The notes under the pieces: generated by a model
The model's database searches: none
What the model was told of the DNA's origin: nothing
Seen by the model: the letters and a program-made list of their open reading frames with translations, nothing else
Translations under genes and position numbers: made by a program
In this document: positions 18,197 to 27,041 of the stretch, one piece after another
Layout of the letters: every line of letters starts with the position of its first letter
Numbering within the stretch: the first letter of the stretch is position 1
DNA from: Gluconacetobacter dulcium
Lineage (GTDB): Bacteria; Pseudomonadota; Alphaproteobacteria; Acetobacterales; Acetobacteraceae
Reading direction: 5' to 3'
NCBI RefSeq assembly: GCF_014174165.1
Contig: NZ_JABEQN010000011.1
Location: 1 to 64,000 of the forward strand
DNA length: 64,000 nucleotides

Positions 18197-18520
18197 ATGT
18201 CCGACAGGCCACGCTTTTTTGATGATCTCGCCGGTGTCGCCGGCGGCGCGCTCTCGGCCCTGGCAGGCGTGCGCGAGGAGGTCGGCGCCATCGTCCGCGT
18301 GCGGGTCGACGAAGCCCTGTCGTCGCTCAACCTGGTCCGGCGCGAGGAATTCGAGGTCGTGCGCGAGCTCGCCGCCCGCGCCCGCGCCGCGCAGGAAGAG
18401 TCCGACGCCCGGCTGGCCGCGCTGGAAGCACGAGTCGCCACGCTGGAAGCCGTCATCGCCCCCAACGCGCCGTTTCCGGCCCCCGAGCCGCCGGGCGGGT
18501 CGTTCAGCAATTACGCCTGA
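18197..18520 (+). CDS. ubiK: UbiK/BMFP family ubiquinone accessory factor
   Basis: A 107-aa protein of the UbiK (BMFP, formerly YqiC) family, a trimeric coiled-coil accessory factor for ubiquinone biosynthesis that interacts with UbiJ and membranes. It has an N-terminal amphipathic segment (Phe-Phe-Asp-Asp-Leu-Ala), the Arg-Arg-Glu-Glu-Phe-Glu-Val signature near residue 50 and a coiled coil through about 90, then a Pro-rich tail. AGGAGG stands 6 bases before ATG 18197. Confidence 0.9.
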   Translation: MSDRPRFFDDLAGVAGGALSALAGVREEVGAIVRVRVDEALSSLNLVRREEFEVVRELAARARAAQEESDARLAALEARVATLEAVIAPNAPFPAPEPPGGSFSNYA

Positions 18521-18608
18521 ACGCGCATTTTTTCGTCTCGATCGCCCGCACGCATACGCCCGCGCTTGCCAGCATGGCCAGACCGCCCATAGGGTTGGGG
18601 TGTGACCA

Positions 18609-18631
18609 CATTCCCACCCGTGGCGGGAATG
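18609..18631. repeat. Small palindrome between ubiK and ybjN
   Basis: CATTCCC (18609-18615) pairs with GGGAATG (18625-18631) around a CC/GG core. It is a REP-like hairpin that could end ubiK transcription or protect mRNA. Confidence 0.45.
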
Positions 18632-18711
18632 ACACATGGTCCGGTTTGCAGACGTTCGGGGTCCGACGCACGACGCCGGCCCCCTCCCTCCACGGCCTAG
18701 GGGAGTCCCAC

Positions 18712-19215
18712 ATGCCTGCCCTCTCCATCTCCACTTCCAAGCACGACGCCAACCCGCTCGACCTGATGGAACAGATCGTCGGCGGATACGAATGGGCGTT
18801 CGAACGCCGCAACGATTCGGAAATGGCCGCCGAGGCCCCAGGGAAATGGTGCGACTACGGTCTGTATTTCTCCTGGTCGCGCGAAGTCAGCGCGATGCAC
18901 TTCACCTGCACGTTCGATCTCAAGGTGCCTCACCAGCAGCGCCGCGCGCTGTTCGAACTGGTGGCCCTGGCCAACGAGCGGTTGTGGATCGGCCATTTCG
19001 GCATGGATCTGGAAAGCGGCATGCCGCTGTTTCGTCACGCCGTCCTGCTGCGCGGCGCCCCCGGCGCATCGATGGAAAGCCTGGAAGACATGATCGACAT
19101 CGCCATCACGGAATGCGAGCGCTTCTATCCCGCCTTCCAGTTCGTCCTGTGGGGCGGCAAAACCCCCACCGAGGCGCTGGAAGCCGCCATGCTCGACTGC
19201 GCAGGCGAAGCATGA
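18712..19215 (+). CDS. YbjN domain-containing protein
   Basis: A 167-aa YbjN-family protein with the type III secretion chaperone-like fold; the biochemical role of the family is uncertain. ATG 18712 follows an AGGGGAG site by 7 bases. The acidic N-terminal helix containing Pro-Leu-Asp-Leu-Met-Glu, the Trp-Cys-Asp-Tyr segment and the long C-terminal helix are typical of alphaproteobacterial members, which usually lie next to proC. It overlaps proC by 4 bases (ATGA). Confidence 0.88.
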   Translation: MPALSISTSKHDANPLDLMEQIVGGYEWAFERRNDSEMAAEAPGKWCDYGLYFSWSREVSAMHFTCTFDLKVPHQQRRALFELVALANERLWIGHFGMDLESGMPLFRHAVLLRGAPGASMESLEDMIDIAITECERFYPAFQFVLWGGKTPTEALEAAMLDCAGEA

Positions 19216-20042
19216 CCGACGAAAAGACTCCGCCCGCCCCGCTCCCCCCGCTGCTGCTGGTCGGATGCGGGCAGATGGGCGGGGCGATGCTGGCCGGCTG
19301 GCAGGCGGACGGGCTGGCCCCGTCCGTCATCCTCGACCGGCACCGCGACGACATTCCCGCCCCGCACACGGTCGTCCGGCAGGCCGCCGACCTGCCGGAC
19401 GATTTCACCCCCGCCCTGATCGTCCTGGCGACGAAACCGCAGAAGGCGGCGGACATCCTGCCGTCCATCGCGCGTTTCGCCCGCCACGCGCCGGTCCTGT
19501 CGGTCATGGCCGGCAAGACGGTCGGCGGCCTCACCGCCGCCCTCGCCGCCGCCGGCGCCCCCGGCGCGACCGTCATCCGCGCCATGCCCAACACGCCCAG
19601 CGCCGTCGGCCAGGGCATGACCGTCTGCTTCGCCCCCCCCGCCGCGACCGAGGCCGACCGCGCCCTCTGCACCCGCCTGCTCTCGGCGGTGGGCGACGTG
19701 GCCTGGGTGGCGGAAGAGCGGCAGATGGACGCCGTCACCGCCGTCTCGGGCAGCGGCCCCGCCTATGTCTTCCTGCTGGCCGAACTGATGGAACAGGCCG
19801 GCATCGCCCAGGGCCTGCCGGCCGGCCTGGCCAGGCAGATCGCCCGGCGCACCGTCTCGGGCGCCGGCGCGCTGATGGAACAGTCGGGTCTCGACGCGGC
19901 GGAACTGCGCCGCCGCGTCACCAGCCCCGGCGGCACGACCCAGAAGGCGCTGGATGTCCTGATGGCGCCGTCGGCCTGGCCGGCGGAAATGGAGGCGGCA
20001 ATCGCCGCCGCCGCCCACCGCGCGCACGAACTGGCATCCTGA
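19212..20042 (+). CDS. proC: Pyrroline-5-carboxylate reductase
   Basis: A 276-aa ProC, the last step of proline synthesis. N-terminal Rossmann Gly-Cys-Gly-Gln-Met-Gly-Gly-Ala-Met, Thr-Lys-Pro-Gln, Arg-Ala-Met-Pro-Asn-Thr-Pro and the C-terminal Ser-Gly-Ser-Gly-Pro-Ala-Tyr and Thr-Ser-Pro-Gly-Gly-Thr-Thr motifs are all present. The start lies inside the ybjN stop (ATGA), which rules out the longer upstream frame. Confidence 0.96.
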   Translation: MTDEKTPPAPLPPLLLVGCGQMGGAMLAGWQADGLAPSVILDRHRDDIPAPHTVVRQAADLPDDFTPALIVLATKPQKAADILPSIARFARHAPVLSVMAGKTVGGLTAALAAAGAPGATVIRAMPNTPSAVGQGMTVCFAPPAATEADRALCTRLLSAVGDVAWVAEERQMDAVTAVSGSGPAYVFLLAELMEQAGIAQGLPAGLARQIARRTVSGAGALMEQSGLDAAELRRRVTSPGGTTQKALDVLMAPSAWPAEMEAAIAAAAHRAHELAS

Positions 20043-20128
20043 GCGACGAACTTGCACGCCCCTGCGCCGTAATTTAACCGCAATGAGGACCAAGCCTTCC
20101 GGATCGGCCGGATCGGGCCACAGACCAG

Positions 20129-20797
20129 ATGACCGTCAGAAAGCTTATGGATAACGATCAGTTCGACGATGCCCTGCTTCGCGCCGCCATGGAGCGCGCC
20201 GCACTTTACGGTTGGGGACGGCTGACCGTCGTCGACGCCGCGCGCGACGCCGGCGTGCCGCTGGACGAGGCCCGGCGCCGCTTTCCGGTCAAGACCGCCA
20301 TTCTGCTGAAACTGGGCCGGCTGGCCGACGAATCGGCCCTGGTCGATGACGGCAGCACCGGCACGGTGCGCGAACAATTGTTCGACGTGCTGATGCGCCG
20401 TTTCGACGTCCTGCAACAATATCGCGAGGGCGTCCGCGCCGTCATGCGCGCCCTGCCGTTCGATCCCGCGCTGGCCCTGTTCCTGGGCGCCACGACGACG
20501 GAGAGCATGCGCTGGATGGCCGGCGCCGCGGGCCTCGACCTCTCCGGCCCCGCGGGCGTCCTGCGCCTCCAGGGTCTGATCGGCGTCTGGGCCTACACGA
20601 TGCGGGCGTGGGAGCGCGACGACACCGAAGACATGTCGCGCACAATGGCCGCCCTCGACCAGGCGCTGGACCGCGCCGGCCGCCTGGGCACCATGCTCGC
20701 ACGGCGCGGCGCCGCCACGGCGGAGACCGGGCAGAGCATGGACCCGATCGACCCCTCGATCGACCTGCCGCTCGATCCTCTGTCGGACCAACTGTAA
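20129..20797 (+). CDS. TetR-fold protein, COQ9-like
   Basis: A 222-aa helical protein that annotation pipelines would call TetR family. The N-terminal helix-turn-helix region (about 12-60) is weakly conserved. The rest follows the COQ9 pattern: an Arg-Glu-Gln-Leu-Phe-Asp-Val-Leu-Met-Arg-Arg-Phe helix, Arg-Ala-Leu-Pro-Phe-Asp-Pro, and a C-terminal Glu-Arg-Asp-Asp-Thr-Glu-Asp-Met-Ser then Leu-Asp-Gln-Ala-Leu stretch. COQ9 binds lipid and ubiquinone intermediates. Nearness to ubiK fits a ubiquinone role; DNA binding cannot be excluded. The start could also be the ATG at 20147. Confidence 0.7.
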   Translation: MTVRKLMDNDQFDDALLRAAMERAALYGWGRLTVVDAARDAGVPLDEARRRFPVKTAILLKLGRLADESALVDDGSTGTVREQLFDVLMRRFDVLQQYREGVRAVMRALPFDPALALFLGATTTESMRWMAGAAGLDLSGPAGVLRLQGLIGVWAYTMRAWERDDTEDMSRTMAALDQALDRAGRLGTMLARRGAATAETGQSMDPIDPSIDLPLDPLSDQL

Positions 20798-20873
20798 CCC
20801 CCGACGCAGGAACCCTCTTTACGCGGCCCCATCCTTCCCTCTAGAAGGACGAGGCCGACACGATCCGGTCCAA

Positions 20874-20948
20874 TGGGGCGTAGCCAAGTGGTAAGGCAGC
20901 GGATTTTGATTCCGCCATTCGGAGGTTCGAGTCCTCCCGCCCCAGCCA
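20874..20948 (+). tRNA. tRNA-Gln (anticodon UUG)
   Basis: A 75-nt tRNA with CCA encoded. The acceptor stem is TGGGGCG with CGCCCCA, the anticodon stem GCGGA/TCCGC encloses loop TTTTGAT (anticodon TTG), and the T arm GGAGG-TTCGAGT-CCTCC is intact. Discriminator G. Confidence 0.95.
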
Positions 20949-21414
20949 AACCGACACTATAAGAGCCCAGCCCCTGCCGGCCCCTTCCCGGTGAAGACAC
21001 GGGCGGACACCTCCGCACAGGGCCTCTCCACGCCAGAAACACAGCCTTATCATATTGTTTCTGAAAAGAAACATGATATGGAACGATCGCCCGCGCAATC
21101 AGGTCGTCACCCCGCCATTCCTGTTCCTGACCGGAACGGCAACCAGCGCGCGCATCCCGATTTCACAATCAGGAAGACATAGGCTCGAAATTTCCAGAAT
21201 CGTTCCCGGCGGGCCGTCATCACGGCCACGTCCGGCACAGGCGACGCCATCGCCGCGTCGATACCGGAGATCTGAAGAACAGACCCGGCACACTTTCCCC
21301 GATCACCCGGCGAAAGCAGTCTTTGCCACATCCGCGTCGCGGGGGGTCACACCCGCGTCACGGGGGCGGGCCACGGCCGCTGGCAGCCATGGCCCAGACG
21401 AATCCCCAGACGGA
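20949..21414. other. Gene-free stretch with one hairpin
   Basis: 466 bases between tRNA-Gln and the HU gene. Frames crossing it are low in recognisable content. At 21049-21077 ATCAT and GTTTCT pair with AGAAAC and ATGAT around a GAAA loop, with a 3-base bulge. It has no T-run, so it may be an mRNA end structure or an operator. I see nothing else. Confidence 0.5.
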
Positions 21415-21684
21415 TCAGACCGCCTTCTTGAGGTTCGGACTGGCCTTGAAACGAACGGTCTTGCCGGCCTTCACCTTCACCGGCTCGCCGGTGCGGGGGT
21501 TCAACGCCTTGCGCGCCTTGGTCTTCTTGACCGTGAACGTCCCGAAAGACGGCAGGGTGAATCCGCCTTCCTTCTTCAGTTCCTTGACGATGGCAGCCAT
21601 CAGGTCGGACGCGGCCTGGTTGGCGGCGACGCCGGTGCAGTCGATCGAATCCTGAATAACGGCTGCAATAAAGGCTTTGCTCAT
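21415..21684 (-). CDS. HU family DNA-binding protein
   Basis: An 89-aa nucleoid protein of the HU/IHF family. It has the N-terminal helical dimerisation region, then Phe-Gly-Thr-Phe-Thr-Val and the DNA-binding beta arm with Asn-Pro-Arg-Thr-Gly-Glu-Pro. It ends in Ser-Pro-Asn-Leu-Lys-Lys. Length is exactly that of HU. The Gln-Asp-Ser-Ile-Asp-Cys segment and poor match to IHF signatures favour HU. Confidence 0.95.
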   Translation of the reverse strand: MSKAFIAAVIQDSIDCTGVAANQAASDLMAAIVKELKKEGGFTLPSFGTFTVKKTKARKALNPRTGEPVKVKAGKTVRFKASPNLKKAV

Positions 21685-21932
21685 GTGCTCTCTCTTCTCC
21701 TGCCAGGTCCTGGAAATACATCCGCGACGGGCCGAAACCGTTGCGACGCTCCGAAACAGCGGTCGCGGCTTTTAGCGCGCTGTTAAACCTTATGCCACAA
21801 AATTCTTCAATGCATGGAGATTCTTGCTGACATGAACAGCGAAATAGCCACCCCTTCCCGAAACTGCCCGATTTCGCGGAAAACTGGACAACAGACGGTG
21901 AATGATAACGGACGCGCACCGCTTTTCGTCCG

Positions 21933-22853
21933 ATGACCCGGCCCCGCATCACCTGCCTGTTCGCCCAGTACGATCCGGCGGGCCTGCTGCGCGTCCACAC
22001 CCGTCATTATCTGGCCGAACTCGCCGCCTGCGGCATGACGGTGCATCTCGCACTCTCGGGCGCCCACCATATCGCACCCGATATCGCCCGTTTCTGCGCC
22101 GATCACGGCATCGTCCCTCATACACGGCCCAATCGCGGCCTGGATTTCGGCGCCTGGCAGCATCTTCTGTCCGCCGGCTGCGCCAGGGGCGCCGACAGGG
22201 TCCTGTTCGCGAATGACAGCGTATTCGGCCCGCTGAATCCTCTGGCACCGATCCTGGAGCGGATCATGGCGTGCCCCGCCGATGTCTGGGGTCTGGTCGA
22301 ATCCCGTCATCCCGTCTGGCATCTTCAATCGTGGTTCCTGTGCTTCAGCGCCGACGCGCTCGCCCGCCCGGCGGTCCAGCGCGTGCTGGCCCTCCCGTTC
22401 ACCGAGATGACCAAACCGGAAATCATCCTGCACGGCGAACTGGGCCTGGGCACGGCCATCCGCGCGGCGGGCCTGCACGTGGCCGCAGCCTGGAGAGACG
22501 ATGCAAGAGGGCCGCGCCGCCTCGTTCCCGTCAATCCGATGCATGTCGACTGGCTGTCGATCGCGCGCTCGCCCGACTGCCCCTTCATCAAGATCGAACT
22601 TCTGCGCGACAATCCCTGCGGCATCGGCTGGATCGGCGCATGGCGCGACCTCCTGGCAACGCGCGATCATTTTCCGGCCGCCTGGATCGACGACGCCCTG
22701 CGCGGCCGCCCCGCGTCCGCCGCCATGGCCGGCTGGAAAATCCGGCTGCTGTTTCTCCTGATCAGCCGCGACCGGCCGGCAATCCTGCGGGCCATGCGTT
22801 GGCGGCGGTCCGCAACAGTTCCAGCAACGTCACCGCCTGCTGCTGCCACGTAA
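21933..22853 (+). CDS. RgpF-like rhamnan synthesis F family protein
   Basis: A 306-aa protein with the RgpF domain (rhamnan synthesis F), found in polysaccharide loci and thought to be a glycosyltransferase. The signature Asn-Arg-Gly-Leu-Asp-Phe-Gly-Ala-Trp is at about 68-76 and a Phe-Ala-Asn-Asp-Ser segment, a GT-A-like acidic motif, follows at about 92. The C-terminus overlaps the opposite-strand glycosyltransferase gene by 92 bases, tail to tail. The acceptor polysaccharide is unknown. Confidence 0.85.
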   Translation: MTRPRITCLFAQYDPAGLLRVHTRHYLAELAACGMTVHLALSGAHHIAPDIARFCADHGIVPHTRPNRGLDFGAWQHLLSAGCARGADRVLFANDSVFGPLNPLAPILERIMACPADVWGLVESRHPVWHLQSWFLCFSADALARPAVQRVLALPFTEMTKPEIILHGELGLGTAIRAAGLHVAAAWRDDARGPRRLVPVNPMHVDWLSIARSPDCPFIKIELLRDNPCGIGWIGAWRDLLATRDHFPAAWIDDALRGRPASAAMAGWKIRLLFLLISRDRPAILRAMRWRRSATVPATSPPAAAT

Positions 22854-25482
22854 CCAGTTGGCTCTTGCAGGGATTGACATGCCCCGCCAGCCGGTCCGGC
22901 CGGTCCAGAAGCTCCGTCACCGCCGCCACAAGCGCGTCCACATCGGCCGTCAGCCCGATCAATGTGCCGTTCACGCCGGCAACGATGTCTTCCGCCTGCC
23001 CGCCCGGCGCCGATGCGATCACCCAGACATCGCGGGCCAGCGCCTCGCGCACCGTCAGGCCATAGCTCTCGGGCCAGCTTGACGGAAACAGCAGCACGTC
23101 GATGGAGTCGAAAAAAGCGTCGATCGTCGCACTGTCATAAGCCGGCATCACCTCGACGGTGCCCCGCACCCGCCAGTCGGACATTTCGACGGTGTTCATG
23201 CCCAGCACCGTCTTGCCGTCCACCAGCCGCAACACCCAGTCTCCACGCTCCAGGGCCTCGAACGCCGCGCGAACCAGCGGATACCCCTTCACCGCCTCGA
23301 CCCCTCCGACATACCCGAACCGCAGCGGCGCCCCCTCCGGCCGCCGCGTCCTGGGCGTCACGGGCCAGCGGAAGCCGTTGCGATGCACGACGATCCGCGC
23401 AGGATCGACACCGTTGGCCAGATGCAGGTCCCGATGCGTGGCACTCGGGCTGAGCAGAAGGGCGGCATCCCGCAGGGCGGCACCCGCCAACGCCGCGCGA
23501 TCTTCCAGATGCCGCGCATCCGGCCGGCATCGCTGGCAGGCACGCAGGTCGATGCGCTTCTGCCCGCAGAAGCGCCCGTCCTCACGCACCATGAACTGCC
23601 TGTCGCACAGCCACCAGGCATCATGAAGCGTGATTACATAAGGAATATTCCTCTCCCGGCACACATCGACCAGCCCCACGCCCAACCCCTGGGTGGCATG
23701 AAAATGGACCACATCGGGCCGGAACGCCGCGACATGCTGCGCGAACAGCGCGGCAGCCGCCGGATGATGAAACATCATGATCGGGTCTGCCGTGGACGGC
23801 AGGTCCACCGCCACCACCGGCACGCCGTCCTGGTCGTACCGCATCGCCGCCGCCGGACGATCGGGATCGTACACACCCCCCGGCCGCGTGGTGAAAACCG
23901 ACAACGCGACCCGCCCACTGGCCCGCAGCCGCTCGACCATCTCCACGGCGACATGCGTGGCCCCGCCGAAAGCCCGTGGCGGGTAATAGACATTCACGCA
24001 CAGCACACGCAGCCGCCCGTCCTGCGCAACCGGCGGCGGGGCACCGAACACGGCCCGCAACTGGGTCTCCGCCACGCGCGCGGGGGCATAGCGCGCACCG
24101 ACATCGCCTCGCGCCCGCGCGCCCATCTCCCGCCGCAACGCCCCATCCGCCGCCAGCGCCAGTATCGCGCGCGTCCACTCCGCATCCGTCCTGGCCAGCA
24201 AGCCGGTCTGCCCGTCAACGATCACATCGGCAAAAGCCCGCCGGGGCGAACAGACCAGCGGCACGCCCACCGCGGCGGCTTCCAGATATTTGATATTGCT
24301 CTTGGCATCATTGAAGACGCTGTCTTCCAGCGGCGCGATCGCGATATCCGCGCGCGCCATCAGCGCCAGATAATCCGCATAGGACCGTCCGGCCAGAACC
24401 ACCACCCGCTCGCCCATCGCCCGCATGGCGGGCGGCAGCGCCAGTTCCCCGACAATCCACAGCACCAGCCGGGGATTTTCCGCCATCGCCGCCATCAGCC
24501 CAGGCGCCGCGGCAAGAAAATCGGCATCATGCGTACGGGTGCCCGACCCGTAGATCACGACGACCGGCCCATCACCCTCCGCCTCCGCCCGTGGCGGCAG
24601 GCTCAGCCGCGCGGAACGCGCGGCATCCATCGTTTCCGCATCAAGCGCGTTCTCGATAACCCCGACGTCCCGCACCCCGGCATCCCGCATCACCTGCGCC
24701 AGGACGGGCGTGGAGGCAATGCCCCGGCGGCACCCCAGCATGCAGGCACGGAACAGTCCCGCCCCGAACAGCAGCCGCGCGCGCTCCTGTTTCGTCAGCA
24801 TCGCAAGATTGCCGTTGCGGGCATAAAGGTCACGGTCGAAGATCAGATCATCGACTTCCCACCAGGAGGGAACAGCCAGACGCCGCGCCTCCTCCAGCAT
24901 GACCTGGACCGAGGCGAAAGCCGGCACACGATAGAACACCACGCCGGAACAGAACTGCAACGCGCCCAGCGCATCGGCCGTATGCCGCCAATCCACCACC
25001 CGGCAGTCCCAGCCCAGCAGACGCATCTGCTCCACCCGCTGCCAGACACGATATTTCGCACACTGGCTCAGGCTGAGTTCCGCGATGATCAGGATCATGG
25101 GCGTCCACGCGACCGGCGCCACCGGCAACGCCGCGTCGCCGTCCCGCGCCCCTGCCGGCCCAACCTCCCCGCGCGGAAAAAGCGCGCGCCCGACATATCC
25201 AAGCGCCGGCCCGACCCCGTCACGCCCGATCCGGCCCCACAGCCGCACGATCGCTTCGCTCAGCGGGCGGCCGAACGGATCGCGCCCGCGCGTAGCCGCC
25301 CGGATCATCCGCGCCACCCGCAGAAAACGGCCGGTCAGCGCCCGATCCTGCATCGCCATCAGATGGCGCAACTGGTCGAGTTCCGCCCGCAGATCCGCCG
25401 CGCGAACCGCCTGAAGCCGCATGCCGGCCTGCCCGATGCCCCGGTCGCCGGCGAGAGGCAGGCTGGAAGCGGAGCCGTCCAC
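22762..25482 (-). CDS. Tandem two-domain glycosyltransferase (GT-B/GT4 type)
   Basis: A 906-aa protein with two GT-B units in tandem. An N-terminal helical region (1-120) is followed by a first GT-B domain (about 127-470), which has a Trp-Glu-Val-Asp-Asp-Leu segment and a donor-site-like Lys-Ser-Asn-Ile-Lys-Tyr-Leu-Glu-Ala-Ala. The second domain (about 485-880) has Asn-Val-Tyr-Tyr-Pro-Pro, His-Phe-His-Ala-Thr-Gln and a Cys-rich insert (Cys-Gly-Gln-Lys, then Cys-x-x-Cys) that may bind zinc. It ends with the GT4-like Phe-Pro-Ser-Ser-Trp-Pro-Glu-Ser-Tyr-Gly-Leu motif. The GTG start lies 9 bases after the beta-roll protein stop. A role in surface glycan synthesis or glycosylation of that protein is inferred. 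Confidence 0.85.
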   Translation of the reverse strand: MDGSASSLPLAGDRGIGQAGMRLQAVRAADLRAELDQLRHLMAMQDRALTGRFLRVARMIRAATRGRDPFGRPLSEAIVRLWGRIGRDGVGPALGYVGRALFPRGEVGPAGARDGDAALPVAPVAWTPMILIIAELSLSQCAKYRVWQRVEQMRLLGWDCRVVDWRHTADALGALQFCSGVVFYRVPAFASVQVMLEEARRLAVPSWWEVDDLIFDRDLYARNGNLAMLTKQERARLLFGAGLFRACMLGCRRGIASTPVLAQVMRDAGVRDVGVIENALDAETMDAARSARLSLPPRAEAEGDGPVVVIYGSGTRTHDADFLAAAPGLMAAMAENPRLVLWIVGELALPPAMRAMGERVVVLAGRSYADYLALMARADIAIAPLEDSVFNDAKSNIKYLEAAAVGVPLVCSPRRAFADVIVDGQTGLLARTDAEWTRAILALAADGALRREMGARARGDVGARYAPARVAETQLRAVFGAPPPVAQDGRLRVLCVNVYYPPRAFGGATHVAVEMVERLRASGRVALSVFTTRPGGVYDPDRPAAAMRYDQDGVPVVAVDLPSTADPIMMFHHPAAAALFAQHVAAFRPDVVHFHATQGLGVGLVDVCRERNIPYVITLHDAWWLCDRQFMVREDGRFCGQKRIDLRACQRCRPDARHLEDRAALAGAALRDAALLLSPSATHRDLHLANGVDPARIVVHRNGFRWPVTPRTRRPEGAPLRFGYVGGVEAVKGYPLVRAAFEALERGDWVLRLVDGKTVLGMNTVEMSDWRVRGTVEVMPAYDSATIDAFFDSIDVLLFPSSWPESYGLTVREALARDVWVIASAPGGQAEDIVAGVNGTLIGLTADVDALVAAVTELLDRPDRLAGHVNPCKSQLVTWQQQAVTLLELLRTAANAWPAGLPAGRG

Positions 25483-25491
25483 GCGCCGCGA

Positions 25492-26841
25492 TCAGCTCAG
25501 GGTGAAGTCGCTGGTCTTCAGGTCCGTAATCCCGACGAACGTAATCCGCGTGTTGTCGGTCAACTGGATGGTGCTGTTTCCGCCCGCGATGGTGGCGGCG
25601 GAAAGAATGGTCTGCAACTGGTTGTTGTTCTGATAACCATATTGATACAGCGCGACCATGTTCCCCGCCGCACTGCCGAAATCGGTGATGACGTTGTCCC
25701 CGCCGCTGCTGGGGCCGTTGGTGAAGGCGAACAGGTTGTCGCCACTGCCGCCCGTCATGGTCGCGCTGCCGGTGCCGCCCACCAGCGTATCGTTGCCCGA
25801 CCCGCCGATAAACGTCACGTTGCCGCCATCGGCGAAGGCATGCAGCGGGCTGCTCGCCTGCGCACCGTCCAGGGTTTCGTTTCCTTCATTGGCCACGAAC
25901 AGGGTCGGCCCGGACGCCCCCAGCGTCATGGTCAGGCCCGCCGCGCCGAAGATGGTGGATTGCCCCGCCACCACGCTGGTCATGCCCGTGCCGTTCAGGA
26001 AGGTCAGGCTGCCGGTGACGCTGATCGTATTGCCGACGCCCTGCGTAACCTGAAGGTTTCCAGCCGCCGAAATCGTATCGGAGACCGCGCCCGCGATCGT
26101 GCCCGACGTCCCGGTGAACGACACCATGTCCTGCGCTCCGCCGGACACGGTGCTGCCGCCACCCACCGAGACGATGCTGTGGGACGCCTTGTCCACGACG
26201 GTCGCATTGTCACCCAGCAGCACCAGCGAACTGCCGGCATTGATCGTCACCGACTGGGTGCCCATTGTCCCGACAATGGTATCCGTCCCCATCGAATTGA
26301 CGGAATTCGATCCATCTCCCAGGAAGATCCGGTTCGCGCCACTGCCGGCATTGACGGTATCGTTGCCATGATCGGTCACGACCAGGTCATTGCCCGCGCC
26401 CATATTGATGGTAAAGCTGCCGTTCCCACCAATAAAGACGTTGTCGCCGGCCGTCGCCAGGAAGCTGCCCCCGGCCGCACCACCCAGGAAGGTCGTCCCC
26501 CCCAGCGTGCCGGAGATGACATCCACCGGCGTCGTGACCTCATGCGCGTCGATCGCCACCGGCGCCGTCAGCACGGAATCCAACGCGCCACCCGACAGCG
26601 CACCGGCCACGATGTTGACGTAGGCCCCATCCAGCGCATAGGCGCCGCCGACCGTGATCACCCCGACCGAGCTGCCGACGCTGGCGGAATTAAAGCCATT
26701 CTGTAATGTAGAAAAGCTTTTCCCCGCGGCGCTCTCCCGCAAAGTCTTCGCATAGGCATTGGCCAAGGCAAGCGTGTCGCCGCCATCGACCGTCACGTTC
26801 ACATTTGTGCCCGCGGCACCCATCACGGTTACAATCGCCAC
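25492..26841 (-). CDS. RTX-like beta-roll repeat protein, probably type I secreted
   Basis: A 449-aa Gly/Ser/Thr/Asn-rich protein with no signal peptide. Gly-Asn-Asp and Gly-Gly-x-Gly-x-Asp motifs recur at about 140-180 and 340-370, as in calcium-binding RTX beta rolls. Long stretches between read as short beta strands. The last 25 residues are hydrophobic/Thr-rich and end Asp-Phe-Thr-Leu-Ser, like a C-terminal type I secretion signal. No transporter gene is nearby. GTG 26841 follows GGGGAG by 6 bases. It is followed closely by a glycosyltransferase gene, suggesting a glycosylated surface or matrix protein. Confidence 0.75.
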   Translation of the reverse strand: MAIVTVMGAAGTNVNVTVDGGDTLALANAYAKTLRESAAGKSFSTLQNGFNSASVGSSVGVITVGGAYALDGAYVNIVAGALSGGALDSVLTAPVAIDAHEVTTPVDVISGTLGGTTFLGGAAGGSFLATAGDNVFIGGNGSFTINMGAGNDLVVTDHGNDTVNAGSGANRIFLGDGSNSVNSMGTDTIVGTMGTQSVTINAGSSLVLLGDNATVVDKASHSIVSVGGGSTVSGGAQDMVSFTGTSGTIAGAVSDTISAAGNLQVTQGVGNTISVTGSLTFLNGTGMTSVVAGQSTIFGAAGLTMTLGASGPTLFVANEGNETLDGAQASSPLHAFADGGNVTFIGGSGNDTLVGGTGSATMTGGSGDNLFAFTNGPSSGGDNVITDFGSAAGNMVALYQYGYQNNNQLQTILSAATIAGGNSTIQLTDNTRITFVGITDLKTSDFTLS

Positions 26842-27041
26842 AGCCCGCTCCCCGATATTGCTTGGCCGGACGACAACACGTCATCAGCCATTACGAACCG
26901 ATCCGAAGCCGCATCACATGACGATGTGCGCCTGGAATGATCGGGATCATGTAAGCGCACAGACCTTCCCAAAATATTAACATCCTGTCGTGCAGGATCG
27001 AAAAATCACGTATCACTGTAAGATGGACGCGCGACATTCCG

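Noticed and set aside
18636-19211. N-terminal extension of the proC frame to 18636
   Set aside because: It overlaps the real ybjN gene in another frame; ProC homology and the ATGA overlap fix the start at 19212.
20841-21098. Minus-strand 85-aa frame reading Gly-Arg-Glu-Asp-Ser-Asn-Leu-Arg near its middle
   Set aside because: It is antisense to tRNA-Gln; this peptide is a well-known artefact of tRNA reverse complements in databases.
23383-26706. Plus-strand frame of 1107 aa
   Set aside because: It lies antisense to the tandem glycosyltransferase and beta-roll genes, is Arg/His/Pro-rich and has no domain; high GC makes long antisense frames common.
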